From: Hyphomicrobiales bacterium
GTDB lineage: Bacteria > Pseudomonadota > Alphaproteobacteria > Rhizobiales > Rhizobiaceae
DNA length: 64,000 nt
Reading direction: 5' to 3'
Assembly (NCBI GenBank): GCA_900472625.1
Contig: UCIT01000017.1
Coordinates: 186,001-250,000 of the forward strand
Shown: one piece after another, positions 38,766 through 47,702 of the stretch
Position numbering within the stretch: the first letter of the stretch is position 1
How the letters are laid out: every line of letters begins with the position of its first letter
Program-made: the position numbers and the translations under genes
Notes under the pieces: generated by a model
What the model saw: the letters and a program-made list of their open reading frames with translations, nothing else
The model's database searches: none
What the model was told of the DNA's origin: nothing

Positions 38766-39866
38766 TTATGCTGCACTGGATGCTGAAAACACATGGGCGC
38801 CTGCCGGATTGAAGCCGAGAAAGACCGTTTGGCCCGGCTCCACCAGCTCGCTCGCGTTCATGTCGCGTCGATCGGCCGTCACCAGGAAATCGCCGAGCCC
38901 GGGCACCGTCACAGCGTATTCCGCCGACGAGCCGAGGAAGATACGGTGCGTCACCGTTCCCTGAAAGCTTGCCACATCCGCCGCCGGTGTCCGCGTCAGC
39001 CGGATCGCTTCCGGGCGGATCGCCACGATCGCCTGCCCCGGCGATACGCTCTGGCGGGCAGATGCCGCAAGCGCGGAACCGTCGCCCAGCCTGAGCGTCC
39101 TGCCATCGGCTTCCATCGTCGCATCGACACGATTGGTCTTGCCGACGAAATCGGCGACGAACAGGTCTGCGGGGCGGTCGTAGACCTCCTGCGGCGATCC
39201 CAGCTGGCGGATGCGCCCGGCGCTCATGACGCAGACGATATCGGCCATCGACAGCGCCTCTTCCTGATCGTGCGTGACCAGAACGAAGGTGATGCCGAGT
39301 TCGCGCTGCAGCGTCTGCAGCTCGATCTGCATGGCCGAGCGCAGCTTCTTGTCGAGGGCGGCGAGCGGCTCGTCGAGCAGCAGAACCGAAGGGCGGTTGA
39401 CGATGGCGCGCGCCAGTGCCACGCGCTGCTGCTGGCCGCCGGACATCTCGTGAATGCGGCGCTTGGCGAAGCCGCCGAGCCTGACCATCTCGAGCGCCTC
39501 GCCGACCCGGCGGTTGATCTCACCCGCCGCGATCCTCGGCCGCATCTGCCGCAGTCCGTAGGCAACATTCTGCTCGACATTAAAATGCGGAAACAGCGCG
39601 TAGTGCTGGAACACCATGTTGACCGGGCGGCGGTAGGCCGGCACGCCGTTCATCTCGCGCCCGTCGATCAGCACCGTGCCCTCGCTCGGCTGCTCGAAGC
39701 CGCCGATCATGCGCAGGCATGTCGTCTTGCCACAGCCGGAAGGGCCCAAAAGTGCTAGGAAGGCACCCTTCGGCACATTGAGGTTGATGTCCGTCACGGC
39801 GGTCACGAAGCCATAGCTCTTGGTGACCGAACGGAATTCGATATCGTTCGTCGAAGCGGATGCCAC
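38766..39866 (-). CDS. Polyamine-type ABC ATPase, PotA/PotG-like
   Basis: A 366-aa ATPase with Walker [11 protein letters not shown]-loop VFQHYALFPH, signature [14 protein letters not shown], Walker [13 protein letters not shown], switch [14 protein letters not shown] and a C-terminal TOBE domain. The start is GTG 39866 with AGGGA seven bases upstream; a longer in-frame reading would cross the operator region. First gene of the operon ATPase-binding protein-permease-permease-SDR. Confidence 0.92.
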   Translation of the reverse strand: MASASTNDIEFRSVTKSYGFVTAVTDINLNVPKGAFLALLGPSGCGKTTCLRMIGGFEQPSEGTVLIDGREMNGVPAYRRPVNMVFQHYALFPHFNVEQNVAYGLRQMRPRIAAGEINRRVGEALEMVRLGGFAKRRIHEMSGGQQQRVALARAIVNRPSVLLLDEPLAALDKKLRSAMQIELQTLQRELGITFVLVTHDQEEALSMADIVCVMSAGRIRQLGSPQEVYDRPADLFVADFVGKTNRVDATMEADGRTLRLGDGSALAASARQSVSPGQAIVAIRPEAIRLTRTPAADVASFQGTVTHRIFLGSSAEYAVTVPGLGDFLVTADRRDMNASELVEPGQTVFLGFNPAGAHVFSASSAA

Positions 39867-39954
39867 GTCTGTTCCCTGCGGTTGGTTTGGCGGCAGTCTA
39901 TGCTGCCTTTTTGCCACCGTCGTTAGCGAAAGACTAAGCCCGGTGATCCTGCAC

Positions 39955-40010
39955 GGTATATACCCCGAGAGAGGTATTTCGGGCATTTCGCCTTCGTGGG
40001 AGGTATATAC
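39955..40010. promoter_or_regulatory. Repeated GGTATA-type operator elements between the Pot-type operon and the LuxR-type gene
   Basis: Within 60 bp there are GGTATATACC (39955-39964), a dyad ATACC-N8-GGTAT (39960-39977), and another GGTATATAC (40002-40010). They sit midway between the divergent ATPase gene and the LuxR-type regulator. They are likely binding sites of that regulator. Confidence 0.55.
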
Positions 40011-40054
40011 AGGGGTAGGCGGATATCGGCGCCGCGACCGGGAGGTGTTCTGAC

Positions 40055-40882
40055 ATGAGTACGGATCTCGAGGCGCTGTTCCAGGCCTTCGGCGCCACCG
40101 TCGGCAAACCCGCGATGAGCGATGCGGAGTTCGGCGAAACCTTCCGCCAGATGATGGCGTCGCTCGTGCGTTTCGACTACGTGGTCGTCTTCGCCTACCG
40201 AGGCAAGGAGCGGCCGATCGATCTCTACAGCACCTTCGATCCGAAGGAGCACATCATCTTCGTCACGCTCTATCAGGCCGGCCCCTACCTCCTCGATCCG
40301 TTCTATCATACCGCCCGCTCCAGCCGCCGCGGCGTCATCCGCATGCGCGAGCTGGCGCCCGACCGCTTCTTTTCCAGCGAGTATTACCGAACCTACTATG
40401 TGCAGACGGGACTCGCCGAAGAGGTCGGCTTCTTCGTCGAGATGGAGGACGACATCACGGTGGTGCTGTCCTTGATGCGGCGCGAGGCGACCGGCGTCTT
40501 CCCGCCCGCCGAGATCGCGCTCTTGAAGAAGGTCGAGCCGTTGGTGACGCGGTTGACGCAGCACTATTTCTCCGGCCTTGCCGGCCGGTTCGACGGCCAG
40601 GCGCATGCCGGCAATCGGCGCGGCCGCAAGCGCGGTGAAAACCAAGTCGAGATCCAGCCCGCCGACGCCGTCTGGCAAGACCTCAACCTTACCAGTCGCG
40701 AAACAGCCATCGTCGATCTGGTCCTGCAGGGCCATTCCTCGGAATCGATCGGGCTAAAGCTGAATATCTCAACCGGTACTGTGAAGGTCCATCGGCGAAA
40801 CGTCTACCGGAAGCTGGGCATATCATCGCAGACCCAGCTTCTGGCACTCTATCTGAAAGCGTTCGGCGGGCTTGGCGGGTGA
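40055..40882 (+). CDS. LuxR-family transcriptional regulator
   Basis: A 275-aa protein. The C-terminal GerE/LuxR helix-turn-helix is at about 210-270: LTSRETAIVDLVLQGHSSESIGLKLNIS, then TVKVHRRNVYRKLGI. The N-terminal 180 residues do not show the invariant residues of acyl-homoserine-lactone binding domains, so it probably senses something else. GGAGG lies nine bases ahead of ATG 40055. Divergent from the Pot-type operon and probably its regulator. Confidence 0.9.
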   Translation: MSTDLEALFQAFGATVGKPAMSDAEFGETFRQMMASLVRFDYVVVFAYRGKERPIDLYSTFDPKEHIIFVTLYQAGPYLLDPFYHTARSSRRGVIRMRELAPDRFFSSEYYRTYYVQTGLAEEVGFFVEMEDDITVVLSLMRREATGVFPPAEIALLKKVEPLVTRLTQHYFSGLAGRFDGQAHAGNRRGRKRGENQVEIQPADAVWQDLNLTSRETAIVDLVLQGHSSESIGLKLNISTGTVKVHRRNVYRKLGISSQTQLLALYLKAFGGLGG

Positions 40883-40923
40883 TCTTGAATTTCGCTCTAA
40901 CCGAATTGCACTTGCGACGGTTT

Positions 40924-41427
40924 CTACTGCCGGCGCAGATTTATTTCGCTGGTTATCACCTGTTGACCGGACGCCGGATCCCGATCGGTTGTACGGATCC
41001 GGATTGCGTTCGCGCCAACGCGCTGGATCACCATATCGGCGTTACGGTCACCATTGATAATTCTCGACCAACGGACGGACAGGTTGATTGCATCTCCGCT
41101 GCGGCCGCCGTTCAACGCGGACACCCCGCCAGACGGGCCAATGTAACGGCCTGCATATCTATTGCCGTTGGCGATCAATTGAGCGGAAACCGCGCGCGAG
41201 ACCACAAGCAGTCCTCGGCATTTGCCATTCATGGACAGTGCCTCGCCTTTCGCCGTGGACTGAAAGCTGCAGTCGAGCTTGATGGGCGATGAGCCCGCGG
41301 TGCGCTTCATCATACCTGCGCCGCTCCAACTTCCAGCGAGGGACGTCAGAAATGGCGCTTCGGTGGCAAGAGCATTGCTTGCCATAAGCATCGAAATCGC
41401 AGCAAAGGTCAGAAAACGGTGCTTCAT
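40924..41427 (-). CDS. Small secreted protein of unknown function
   Basis: A 167-aa protein with a clear Sec signal peptide (about 1-21, ...MASNALA). The mature part starts FLTSLAGSWSGAGMM and continues with alternating polar/hydrophobic strands, suggesting a small beta-barrel or lipocalin-like fold. Two cysteines (CSF and KCR) could form a disulfide. I do not recognise the family. It lies 100 bp downstream of the hydratase-family gene on the same strand and converges with the LuxR-type gene after 41 bp. Confidence 0.75.
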   Translation of the reverse strand: MKHRFLTFAAISMLMASNALATEAPFLTSLAGSWSGAGMMKRTAGSSPIKLDCSFQSTAKGEALSMNGKCRGLLVVSRAVSAQLIANGNRYAGRYIGPSGGVSALNGGRSGDAINLSVRWSRIINGDRNADMVIQRVGANAIRIRTTDRDPASGQQVITSEINLRRQ

Positions 41428-41484
41428 GACATCCTCCAGATATCCAATCTGGAAAATGCGCCGTGCGCCGCAAGGTTCCCACCT

Positions 41485-41511
41485 CCCCTGCCGGCGTTCA
41501 AACGGCAGGGG
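41485..41511 (-). terminator. GC hairpin between hydratase-family and secreted-protein genes
   Basis: A 9-bp stem, CCCCTGCCG / CGGCAGGGG, with a 9-nt loop. No U tract on either strand, so it may be an attenuator or simply a structured spacer. Confidence 0.35.
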
Positions 41512-41527
41512 AAGTATCGTAGTGTCG

Positions 41528-42295
41528 TCAGACGATCGCGAGACTGAGACGCGTGCTGCCGTCGTGCACGATTTCGATCAGGCCCGGACCTTGTAGTTCG
41601 ATCGCGCCACACAGCGTGCCTGTGGTGATAAGAGCACCCTTCTTCAAGGACGTGTGCGGCCGGAGCTTGTCGTTCGCGTAGGCGAGCAGCCATGTGAGGA
41701 CATCGTCCTTCGGATGCTTCGCCAGTCCGTTGTAGATGACCTCGGCACCATGCGTGACCTTGAGCGGCGTGCTGCCGATCGTATCGATCACGCCCTTCGG
41801 CAGGACCGGGCCGAGGACATAACCCTTGTTGCCGATGCGCTCGGCCAGATAGAGCAAGAACGACACCGCGCCGCTTTCCGTGATGCTGCTCGCCAGTAGC
41901 TCGGCGCCGAGATGGACCTCGGCAATGGCTTCGATCATCTCCGGTCTCGTGTAGGATCCGTCCTGGCGAACCGGGATGTCCTTGCCGAGACGCACTGCGA
42001 TCTCCGCTTCGAACTTCATGCCCGGCTGCCATGCAATCGAAGCGCCGGATGATGCTTCGAAATAGGGATGCAGCGGGGCAGTCACAGCCTGGCCGTCAGG
42101 CGACATGGCAACCTTCCAGGCGGGCTTGGAAATGCGTTCTTCCGCCACCAGAAAATTCTGGGCATCCATCGCGTCCCGTAGCGTGGCCGGTAGGGTAAAA
42201 TCGGCCGTCGGCGCCTTTTTTCTTGATTTTTCAAGGCTGGCAAACCGTGCTGCGAGCGCCCGCGGATCGAACTCCTCGCCGGATGAAACTGTCAT
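41528..42295 (-). CDS. 2-keto-4-pentenoate hydratase / fumarylacetoacetase-family protein
   Basis: A 255-aa MhpD-like protein. Family features are GMKFEAEIAVRLGKDIP with an acidic metal-binding pair, ELLASS, and the late KKGALITTGTLCGAIELQGPG. Enzymes of this fold hydrate or cleave keto acids using Mg2+ or Mn2+. The gene lies 84 bp after rhaK on the same strand and could be cotranscribed with the rha genes, but the phosphorylative rhamnose pathway needs no such enzyme. Substrate unknown. Confidence 0.82.
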   Translation of the reverse strand: MTVSSGEEFDPRALAARFASLEKSRKKAPTADFTLPATLRDAMDAQNFLVAEERISKPAWKVAMSPDGQAVTAPLHPYFEASSGASIAWQPGMKFEAEIAVRLGKDIPVRQDGSYTRPEMIEAIAEVHLGAELLASSITESGAVSFLLYLAERIGNKGYVLGPVLPKGVIDTIGSTPLKVTHGAEVIYNGLAKHPKDDVLTWLLAYANDKLRPHTSLKKGALITTGTLCGAIELQGPGLIEIVHDGSTRLSLAIV

Positions 42296-42379
42296 GTCGT
42301 CTTTTCCTCACCTGATCTGATGGCGCCTTCAATTTATCGGGAATGACAGGCCGCGCAAGAGGCGATCCGGAAAAGAGTG

Positions 42380-43762
42380 TTACCTCAGCGCCGCATGCCA
42401 ATCGCGGCGATAGTCAGCGAGCCCTTCGATCTGACGCGGTGAAACGTGCCGTTCGGCGCCTACAACCGGTCGGATACCCGCCAGAAGCGCGGCACCGGCG
42501 CTGGTGCCGGTAGAGCCAGGCAAGGCAATGACATCGCGACCCGTCACGGCGGCGAGAATATCGAGGTAGACCTGGTTCAACGAAAATGGCCCCTCGACGA
42601 TGATCGGCCCTTTTGCGCCAATCAGGCTAAGGCAAGCCTCTGTCATCAACGCAAGATAGAGGCAGGCAGCAGCGTAGCATTCGGCAGCCGTAGCGCTTTC
42701 GGCAGCGATCCACCGTCTCTGCTTGCCGGGAAACGGACCGGACCCCGGTACTACGTTGGGCAGCAGCATCATGCCCTTGGCGATGACGGTGGCGACGACA
42801 TCGAGCACGTCATCCGTTGCCACCACACCAATCTCGGCGGAGAGAACCTCGAATTCCCGTCCGCCCATGAAACGCGAAGACGGCACGGCGCGGCCGTATG
42901 CATCGACATTTCCCAGCGTATCTCGCCGCGGATCAAGGTGATCCAGATCGCCGCCAACGCCGAAGTTTACCACCCATGTGCCCGTCGAAACCACGGCGAA
43001 CGGCGCGGCGCGATTGACGAGATGCGGCAGCAGCGACGCGTTGGAATCATGGATTCCGCAATAGACGGGAACCGATCGTTCGAGACCGATCTCCTGGGCG
43101 ACCTCAGGCAAAACCGGGCCCAGCGCGTCGAAAGCCGAGCGGATCGGCGCCATCAGCTCCCTGATGCCGAGCGTATCAACGAGGCTGGAATAGGAGGAGG
43201 CGCACGGGTTCCAGAGATCGGTGTGGCAACCGAGCGACGTGCGCTCGTTCGCCGTCACCCCGGTCAGCCTGGCTGCCCAGTACTGCGGGTAGGTAACGAT
43301 GGTCGCGACCTCGGCGAAAAGCTCCGGAAAGACCGTCTGCTGATAGTGCAACTGCGCGCCGATATTCAGGCCCATCGTCTGGTGCGGCGAGTAGGTTTCC
43401 TCGAAGGGCGGTCGTAGTGCTGTGTAGGCGTCGATCACCGATTGCGGATAGCCGTGCTCGTAGTCGAGTACTGGCATGACGAGCTCTCCTGTCGCGTCGA
43501 GAAGGGCAGCGGAGGCGCCATGGGTGGTGATCGAGATGGCATCGAAACCGGGCGAGACAGCAAAGCGCCTGAACGCATCGAGCGCGAAGGTCCACAGACG
43601 CTCGACGTCGTAGTGCGGATAGATGCCTGAGGTGATAACCCGGTTCGCGGTCTTGACGACGGCGATCTCGGCGCCGGTGGCGCTATCGAGCACCACCACC
43701 TTTGCATTGGTCTTGCCGATGTCGAGAACGGCGATGCGGGAAAATTGCGGTTCGGTCGTCAT
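42380..43762 (-). CDS. rhaK: L-rhamnose/L-rhamnulose kinase, rhizobial RhaK type (FGGY family)
   Basis: A 460-aa FGGY sugar kinase. The ATP loop is [14 protein letters not shown] at about 13-26. [14 protein letters not shown] carries the catalytic-base region, [10 protein letters not shown] lies in the ATPase core, and [14 protein letters not shown] is in the adenosine site. It phosphorylates L-rhamnulose (or the incoming sugar). In Rhizobium leguminosarum the orthologue has been reported to be required for function of the rhamnose ABC transporter. Starts within the rhaU stop region (4-bp overlap). Confidence 0.93.
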   Translation of the reverse strand: MTTEPQFSRIAVLDIGKTNAKVVVLDSATGAEIAVVKTANRVITSGIYPHYDVERLWTFALDAFRRFAVSPGFDAISITTHGASAALLDATGELVMPVLDYEHGYPQSVIDAYTALRPPFEETYSPHQTMGLNIGAQLHYQQTVFPELFAEVATIVTYPQYWAARLTGVTANERTSLGCHTDLWNPCASSYSSLVDTLGIRELMAPIRSAFDALGPVLPEVAQEIGLERSVPVYCGIHDSNASLLPHLVNRAAPFAVVSTGTWVVNFGVGGDLDHLDPRRDTLGNVDAYGRAVPSSRFMGGREFEVLSAEIGVVATDDVLDVVATVIAKGMMLLPNVVPGSGPFPGKQRRWIAAESATAAECYAAACLYLALMTEACLSLIGAKGPIIVEGPFSLNQVYLDILAAVTGRDVIALPGSTGTSAGAALLAGIRPVVGAERHVSPRQIEGLADYRRDWHAALR

Positions 43763-44079
43763 GGCATATGGAAAACGGTGACGAGAACGCTCTGCACCGG
43801 CGAATTATCGGGATTGGTGGCCATGATGTCGGCCATATGTGCCCACCACTTCTTCATGACGGGATGATCCGGCAGGCTGGCCAGGCTGTTGTCGCTTGTG
43901 CGCGTCAAGACGCCAAACAGCGTGTTGGTCTCGCGGTCCAGGTGGATCGAATAGTCGCTGGCACCCGACTGGTGCAGCAACTCGACAAGTTCCGGCCAGA
44001 TCTCGTCATGGCGCTTTTTATACTCGGCTTCCATGCCGGGATTGAGCACCATCTTGAAGGCGTGTTTTTCCAGCGTCAT
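43759..44079 (-). CDS. rhaU: L-rhamnose mutarotase
   Basis: A 106-aa protein of the RhaM/RhaU family. Conserved residues are Tyr20 and His24 in [13 protein letters not shown] (equivalent to Tyr18/His22 of E. coli RhaM), the WW pair in [13 protein letters not shown] and the ANPDNSPV-like TNPDNSPV. It interconverts alpha and beta anomers of L-rhamnose. It overlaps both rhaQ and rhaK by 4 bp. Confidence 0.97.
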   Translation of the reverse strand: MTLEKHAFKMVLNPGMEAEYKKRHDEIWPELVELLHQSGASDYSIHLDRETNTLFGVLTRTSDNSLASLPDHPVMKKWWAHMADIMATNPDNSPVQSVLVTVFHMP

Positions 44080-45089
44080 TTCGAACTCATGGCTTTGATG
44101 CGGCGGGCGATGATCGGGATCGCTATGGTGATGATCAAAAGCAGGCCGATGAAGATCGACATGACGATGCCGGGTACGTTGAGCAATCCGAGGCCGAAGG
44201 TGACGAGACCCATGACGAAGGCGGCGATGACCACGCCGCCGATCTTGCCGGAGCCGCCGAGGATCGAGACACCGCCGAGGACGACCATGGTGACGACTTC
44301 GAGTTCCCAGCCTTGCGCGATCGACGGACGCGTCGAGCCGAGACGCGAGGTGAGGCAGACGGCGGCCACACCGCTCATGACACCCGTGAGCATGAACAGG
44401 ATGAACTTCACCCGCTCGACCGGAATGCCGGAGAAGCGTGCGGCGAAATCATTGTTGCCGATCGTATAGACTTGGCGCCCGAAATTGGTGGCGTGCAGCA
44501 GGATGGCGAACAGGATCGCCACGACGACGAACAGTACGAACTCGAACGAGAACACCCAGACGACGTAACCCTGCCCGAAGAAGGCAAAATCCTCGGGATA
44601 GCCACCATAGGCCTGGTCGCCGAGGACGATATAGGAGATGCCGCGAAACAGGCTCATCGTGCCGATCGTGACGACGATCGACGGCAGCTTCATCACCGAG
44701 ACGAGAAAGCCGTTGAACATCCCGCAGAGCAGACCGACGCCAACGCCGATGGCCACCAGCCCGGGCGCGCCGATCCCTGCCTGTGCGGCGGCGCCCATGG
44801 CGGTCGAGGCCAACGCGATAATGGCGGCGACGGAGAGGTCAATCTCGCCCGAGATGACGAGCAGCGCCATGGCGAAGGCGATCATCGCCTTTTCCGTGAA
44901 GTTGAAGGTCGCGTCGGAGAGGTTCCAGGCGTCGAGGAAATAGGGCGAAGCCAGCGAATTGAAGATGAAGATAAGCACCGCGACGCCGAACAGCAGCACT
45001 TCCCAGCTCGCCATGATCCGCTTGAACGGTGTACCGAGGCGATCGGGAATGACGCGCTTTTCAGAGGGTGTGGAAACGACGGTGCTCAT
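44076..45089 (-). CDS. rhaQ: L-rhamnose ABC transporter permease
   Basis: A 337-aa ribose/rhamnose-type (CUT2) permease with about nine to ten helices. Motifs include [36 protein letters not shown] and [25 protein letters not shown] 45089 overlaps the rhaP stop (TCAT on the plus strand). A longer in-frame reading into rhaP is rejected as a shadow. Confidence 0.93.
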   Translation of the reverse strand: MSTVVSTPSEKRVIPDRLGTPFKRIMASWEVLLFGVAVLIFIFNSLASPYFLDAWNLSDATFNFTEKAMIAFAMALLVISGEIDLSVAAIIALASTAMGAAAQAGIGAPGLVAIGVGVGLLCGMFNGFLVSVMKLPSIVVTIGTMSLFRGISYIVLGDQAYGGYPEDFAFFGQGYVVWVFSFEFVLFVVVAILFAILLHATNFGRQVYTIGNNDFAARFSGIPVERVKFILFMLTGVMSGVAAVCLTSRLGSTRPSIAQGWELEVVTMVVLGGVSILGGSGKIGGVVIAAFVMGLVTFGLGLLNVPGIVMSIFIGLLLIITIAIPIIARRIKAMSSK

Positions 45090-46087
45090 GCGGCCACCTC
45101 TGCTGGTATCTCTGCGGCGGCCTTGTCGCGCAGGATGATGCGGCCGCGATTGCGCTCGCGCCTTGCGTTGAAGACGACGGCGAGGATGATGACGGTGCCC
45201 GAGATCGCCATCTGGGTGAACGGCGAGATGCCGATGACGGGCAGCGCGTTCTTGATGACGCCGAGGAAAAGCGCGCCCAGCACGGTGCCGAGGACCGATC
45301 CTACACCGCCGGCGATCGAGATGCCGCCGATCACGCAAGCGGCCACGCTATCGAGTTCAAAACCGTTGGCGATATCGACATAGGCGACGGCATAGCGCGA
45401 GACCCATAGGTAGCTCGCCAACCCGGCCAGAGCGCCCGACAGCACGAAGGCCAGGAATTTCGTCCAGCCGACATCGATACCGGCGTAGACGGCAGCCGTC
45501 GGGTTACCGCCGGCTGCATACGTCGAGCGGCCGAACTGGGTGTATTTCAACACGACATAGATCAGCGCGACGATGATAACAGCGGCCCAGCTGAGAATTG
45601 GCATGCCCATCACGACGGTGCGAGGGACATTCAGGAAGGTCGGCGTCATCTGGTGGGCGTTGACCCATTCGCCGCCCGACAGCACGAAGGCCATGCCGCG
45701 ATAGATGGTCAGCGTGCCCAATGTCACGACGATCGGCGGGATCTCCAGCGCCCAGACGAGAAAGCCGTTGATCGCGCCGAGGCAGGCGCCGATCAGGATC
45801 GCGGCGAGGATGAGAACCACCAGCGGCAGACCGGGATAGGTGGCGTTGAGCATGGCGATCGCCATCCCGGTAAAGGCAAGATTGGCGGCCACCGACAGGT
45901 CGATCGACTTGGTCAAGATGACGGTCATCTGTGCCAGCGCCAGGATGATCAGAATCGACGTGTCGTTGAAGATGCCCGAAAGATTTCCGGGCGTTGCAAA
46001 GCCATCGGCCCGCGTCGAAAAGGCGGCAATCATCACCGCGATGATGATGAAGAGGAGGGTTTCTCGTTTTCTGAGCAATCGGGGCAT
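45086..46087 (-). CDS. rhaP: L-rhamnose ABC transporter permease
   Basis: A 333-aa CUT2 permease, paralogue of rhaQ, with MTVILTKSIDLSVAANLAFTGM, GTLTIYRGMAFVLSGGEW and AACVIGGISIAGGVGSVLG. Assigned rhaP by order in the rhizobial rha locus (rhaS-rhaT-rhaP-rhaQ-rhaU-rhaK). Nine bases separate it from rhaT. Confidence 0.93.
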   Translation of the reverse strand: MPRLLRKRETLLFIIIAVMIAAFSTRADGFATPGNLSGIFNDTSILIILALAQMTVILTKSIDLSVAANLAFTGMAIAMLNATYPGLPLVVLILAAILIGACLGAINGFLVWALEIPPIVVTLGTLTIYRGMAFVLSGGEWVNAHQMTPTFLNVPRTVVMGMPILSWAAVIIVALIYVVLKYTQFGRSTYAAGGNPTAAVYAGIDVGWTKFLAFVLSGALAGLASYLWVSRYAVAYVDIANGFELDSVAACVIGGISIAGGVGSVLGTVLGALFLGVIKNALPVIGISPFTQMAISGTVIILAVVFNARRERNRGRIILRDKAAAEIPAEVAA

Positions 46088-46096
46088 GCTGGTTCC

Positions 46097-47638
46097 TCAA
46101 GCGTTGCCGGTGGCGGCGCGCACCAGCGCCTCGGGCGTCAGGTCCTTGCGTTCGAAGAGGCCTGCCGACAAGCCCTCCTTCATGACGAGGACGCGGTCGG
46201 ACATTCCGATGATCTCCGGCAGCTCGGACGAGATCATGATGATCGACAGGCCTTCGGCGGCGAGCTCGCTGATGAAGCCGTGCACGGCTGCCTTGGAGCC
46301 GATATCGATACCCTTTGTCGGCTCGTCGAGAATGATCACCTTCGGCATGGTCGCCAGCCACTTGCCGATGACCACCTTCTGCTGGTTGCCGCCCGACAGC
46401 GTGCCGACGGGAACGGATAGCGCCGCGGCGCGCAGGTCCAGACGTTCGGCATATTTGCGTGCCAGCGCGAATTCGTTGGCCGCCTTCAGGAAGCCTTTTC
46501 GCGAAGTGCGGCCGAGCGAAGGCAGCGTCATATTCTGGTAGATCGGCATCGGTAGCGCCAGGCCATGGCGGCCGCGCTCTTCCGGCACATAGACAATGCC
46601 AGCGCGGATCGCATCCAGCGGTGAGTTGATCGCAATCTCACGACCATCAAGGCTCAGCTTACCCGACAGCGGCTTGGTGATGCCGAACAGCGACTGACAG
46701 AGCTCCGAGCGCCCTGCCCCGATCAAACCATAGATGCCGAGGATCTCGCCCTTGCGCAGCGTCAGCGAAATGTCGCGGAATTCGGTCTGGTGACAGTATT
46801 TCTCGACCTGCAGCACCGGGCCGCCGATGGCGACGTCGACCTTCGGGAAGGCGTTCTCCACATCGCGACCGACCATGAGGCGGACGATCTCGTCCTGCGG
46901 CGTCGCCTTGAGATTGCCGTGGCCGACGGCGCGGCCATCGCGGAAGACGGCGAAATTGTCGGCGATCTCATAGAGCTCGTCGAACTTGTGGCTGATGAAG
47001 AGGATCGCCTTGCCCTGCGCCTTCAGCCCCTCGACGATGCGGAACAGATCGTCGATCTCCTTGCGCGAGAGTGCGGCGGTCGGCTCGTCCATGATGACGA
47101 TGCGGGCCTCGATCGACAGTGCGCGCGAGATGGCCACAAGGTGGCGCTGCGCGATCGAGAGGTCCTTCAGGCGGATCGTCGGATCGATGTTGCTTTCCAG
47201 CGAGACCAGCAGCGCCTTGGCACGGCTGTTCATCAGCGCCCAGTCGATGGTGCGGAAGCGGGTGCGCGGCGCGTGGCCGAGGAAGATGTTTTCGGCAACC
47301 GTGAGTTCGTCGAAGAGCACGGTTTCCTGATGGATCGCGGTCACGCCGGCGTCGATCGCGGCCTGCGCGTTGGCGAATGTCGTCACCTTGCCATCGACGA
47401 GGATCTCGCCTTCGTTCGGACGGTAGATACCGGTGAGGATCTTCACCAGCGTCGATTTGCCGGCACCGTTTTCGCCGATCAGCGCCGTCACCTTGCCGGG
47501 ATAGAGCGAGATGCTGACGTTATCGAGCGCCTTCACGCCGGGAAAGATCTGCGAAATGCCGCGCATTTCCAGAATTGCGGGAACGTCGCCAGGCGCGACG
47601 CTTGCAACATTGTGTTGAAGGGCGTTGTTCATCAGCAT
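46097..47638 (-). CDS. rhaT: L-rhamnose ABC transporter ATPase (duplicated, RbsA type)
   Basis: A 513-aa double-cassette ATPase. The first cassette has Walker A GENGAGKST, a degenerate signature LSIAQRHLVAISRAL and Walker B VIMDEPTAAL. The second has the altered P-loop GLIGAGRSE usual in RbsA proteins, signature LSGGNQQKVVIGKWL and Walker B VIILDEPTKGID. The in-frame start could also be ATG 47632. This rhaT is the rhizobial ATPase, not the E. coli rhamnose:H+ symporter of the same symbol. Confidence 0.94.
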   Translation of the reverse strand: MLMNNALQHNVASVAPGDVPAILEMRGISQIFPGVKALDNVSISLYPGKVTALIGENGAGKSTLVKILTGIYRPNEGEILVDGKVTTFANAQAAIDAGVTAIHQETVLFDELTVAENIFLGHAPRTRFRTIDWALMNSRAKALLVSLESNIDPTIRLKDLSIAQRHLVAISRALSIEARIVIMDEPTAALSRKEIDDLFRIVEGLKAQGKAILFISHKFDELYEIADNFAVFRDGRAVGHGNLKATPQDEIVRLMVGRDVENAFPKVDVAIGGPVLQVEKYCHQTEFRDISLTLRKGEILGIYGLIGAGRSELCQSLFGITKPLSGKLSLDGREIAINSPLDAIRAGIVYVPEERGRHGLALPMPIYQNMTLPSLGRTSRKGFLKAANEFALARKYAERLDLRAAALSVPVGTLSGGNQQKVVIGKWLATMPKVIILDEPTKGIDIGSKAAVHGFISELAAEGLSIIMISSELPEIIGMSDRVLVMKEGLSAGLFERKDLTPEALVRAATGNA

Positions 47639-47661
47639 TTACCGGATGTCGATTGGGAAGT

Positions 47662-47682
47662 CCCGGCGGCAATGCCGCCGGG
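47662..47682 (-). other. Intercistronic hairpin between rhaS and rhaT
   Basis: A perfect 9-bp stem, CCCGGCGGC / GCCGCCGGG, with a 3-nt loop lies 20 bp after the rhaS stop and before rhaT. No U tract. It probably stabilises the rhaS portion of the message. Confidence 0.6.
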
Positions 47683-47702
47683 TTATGGTGTTCAAGCGAG
47701 GC

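Noticed and set aside
46097-47638. Altered P-loop (GLIGAGRSE) in the second cassette of RhaT as a loss-of-function signal
   Set aside because: This Arg-for-Lys change is usual in the second cassette of RbsA-type sugar ATPases, so it is not anomalous, unlike the changes in the protein at 5861-8575.
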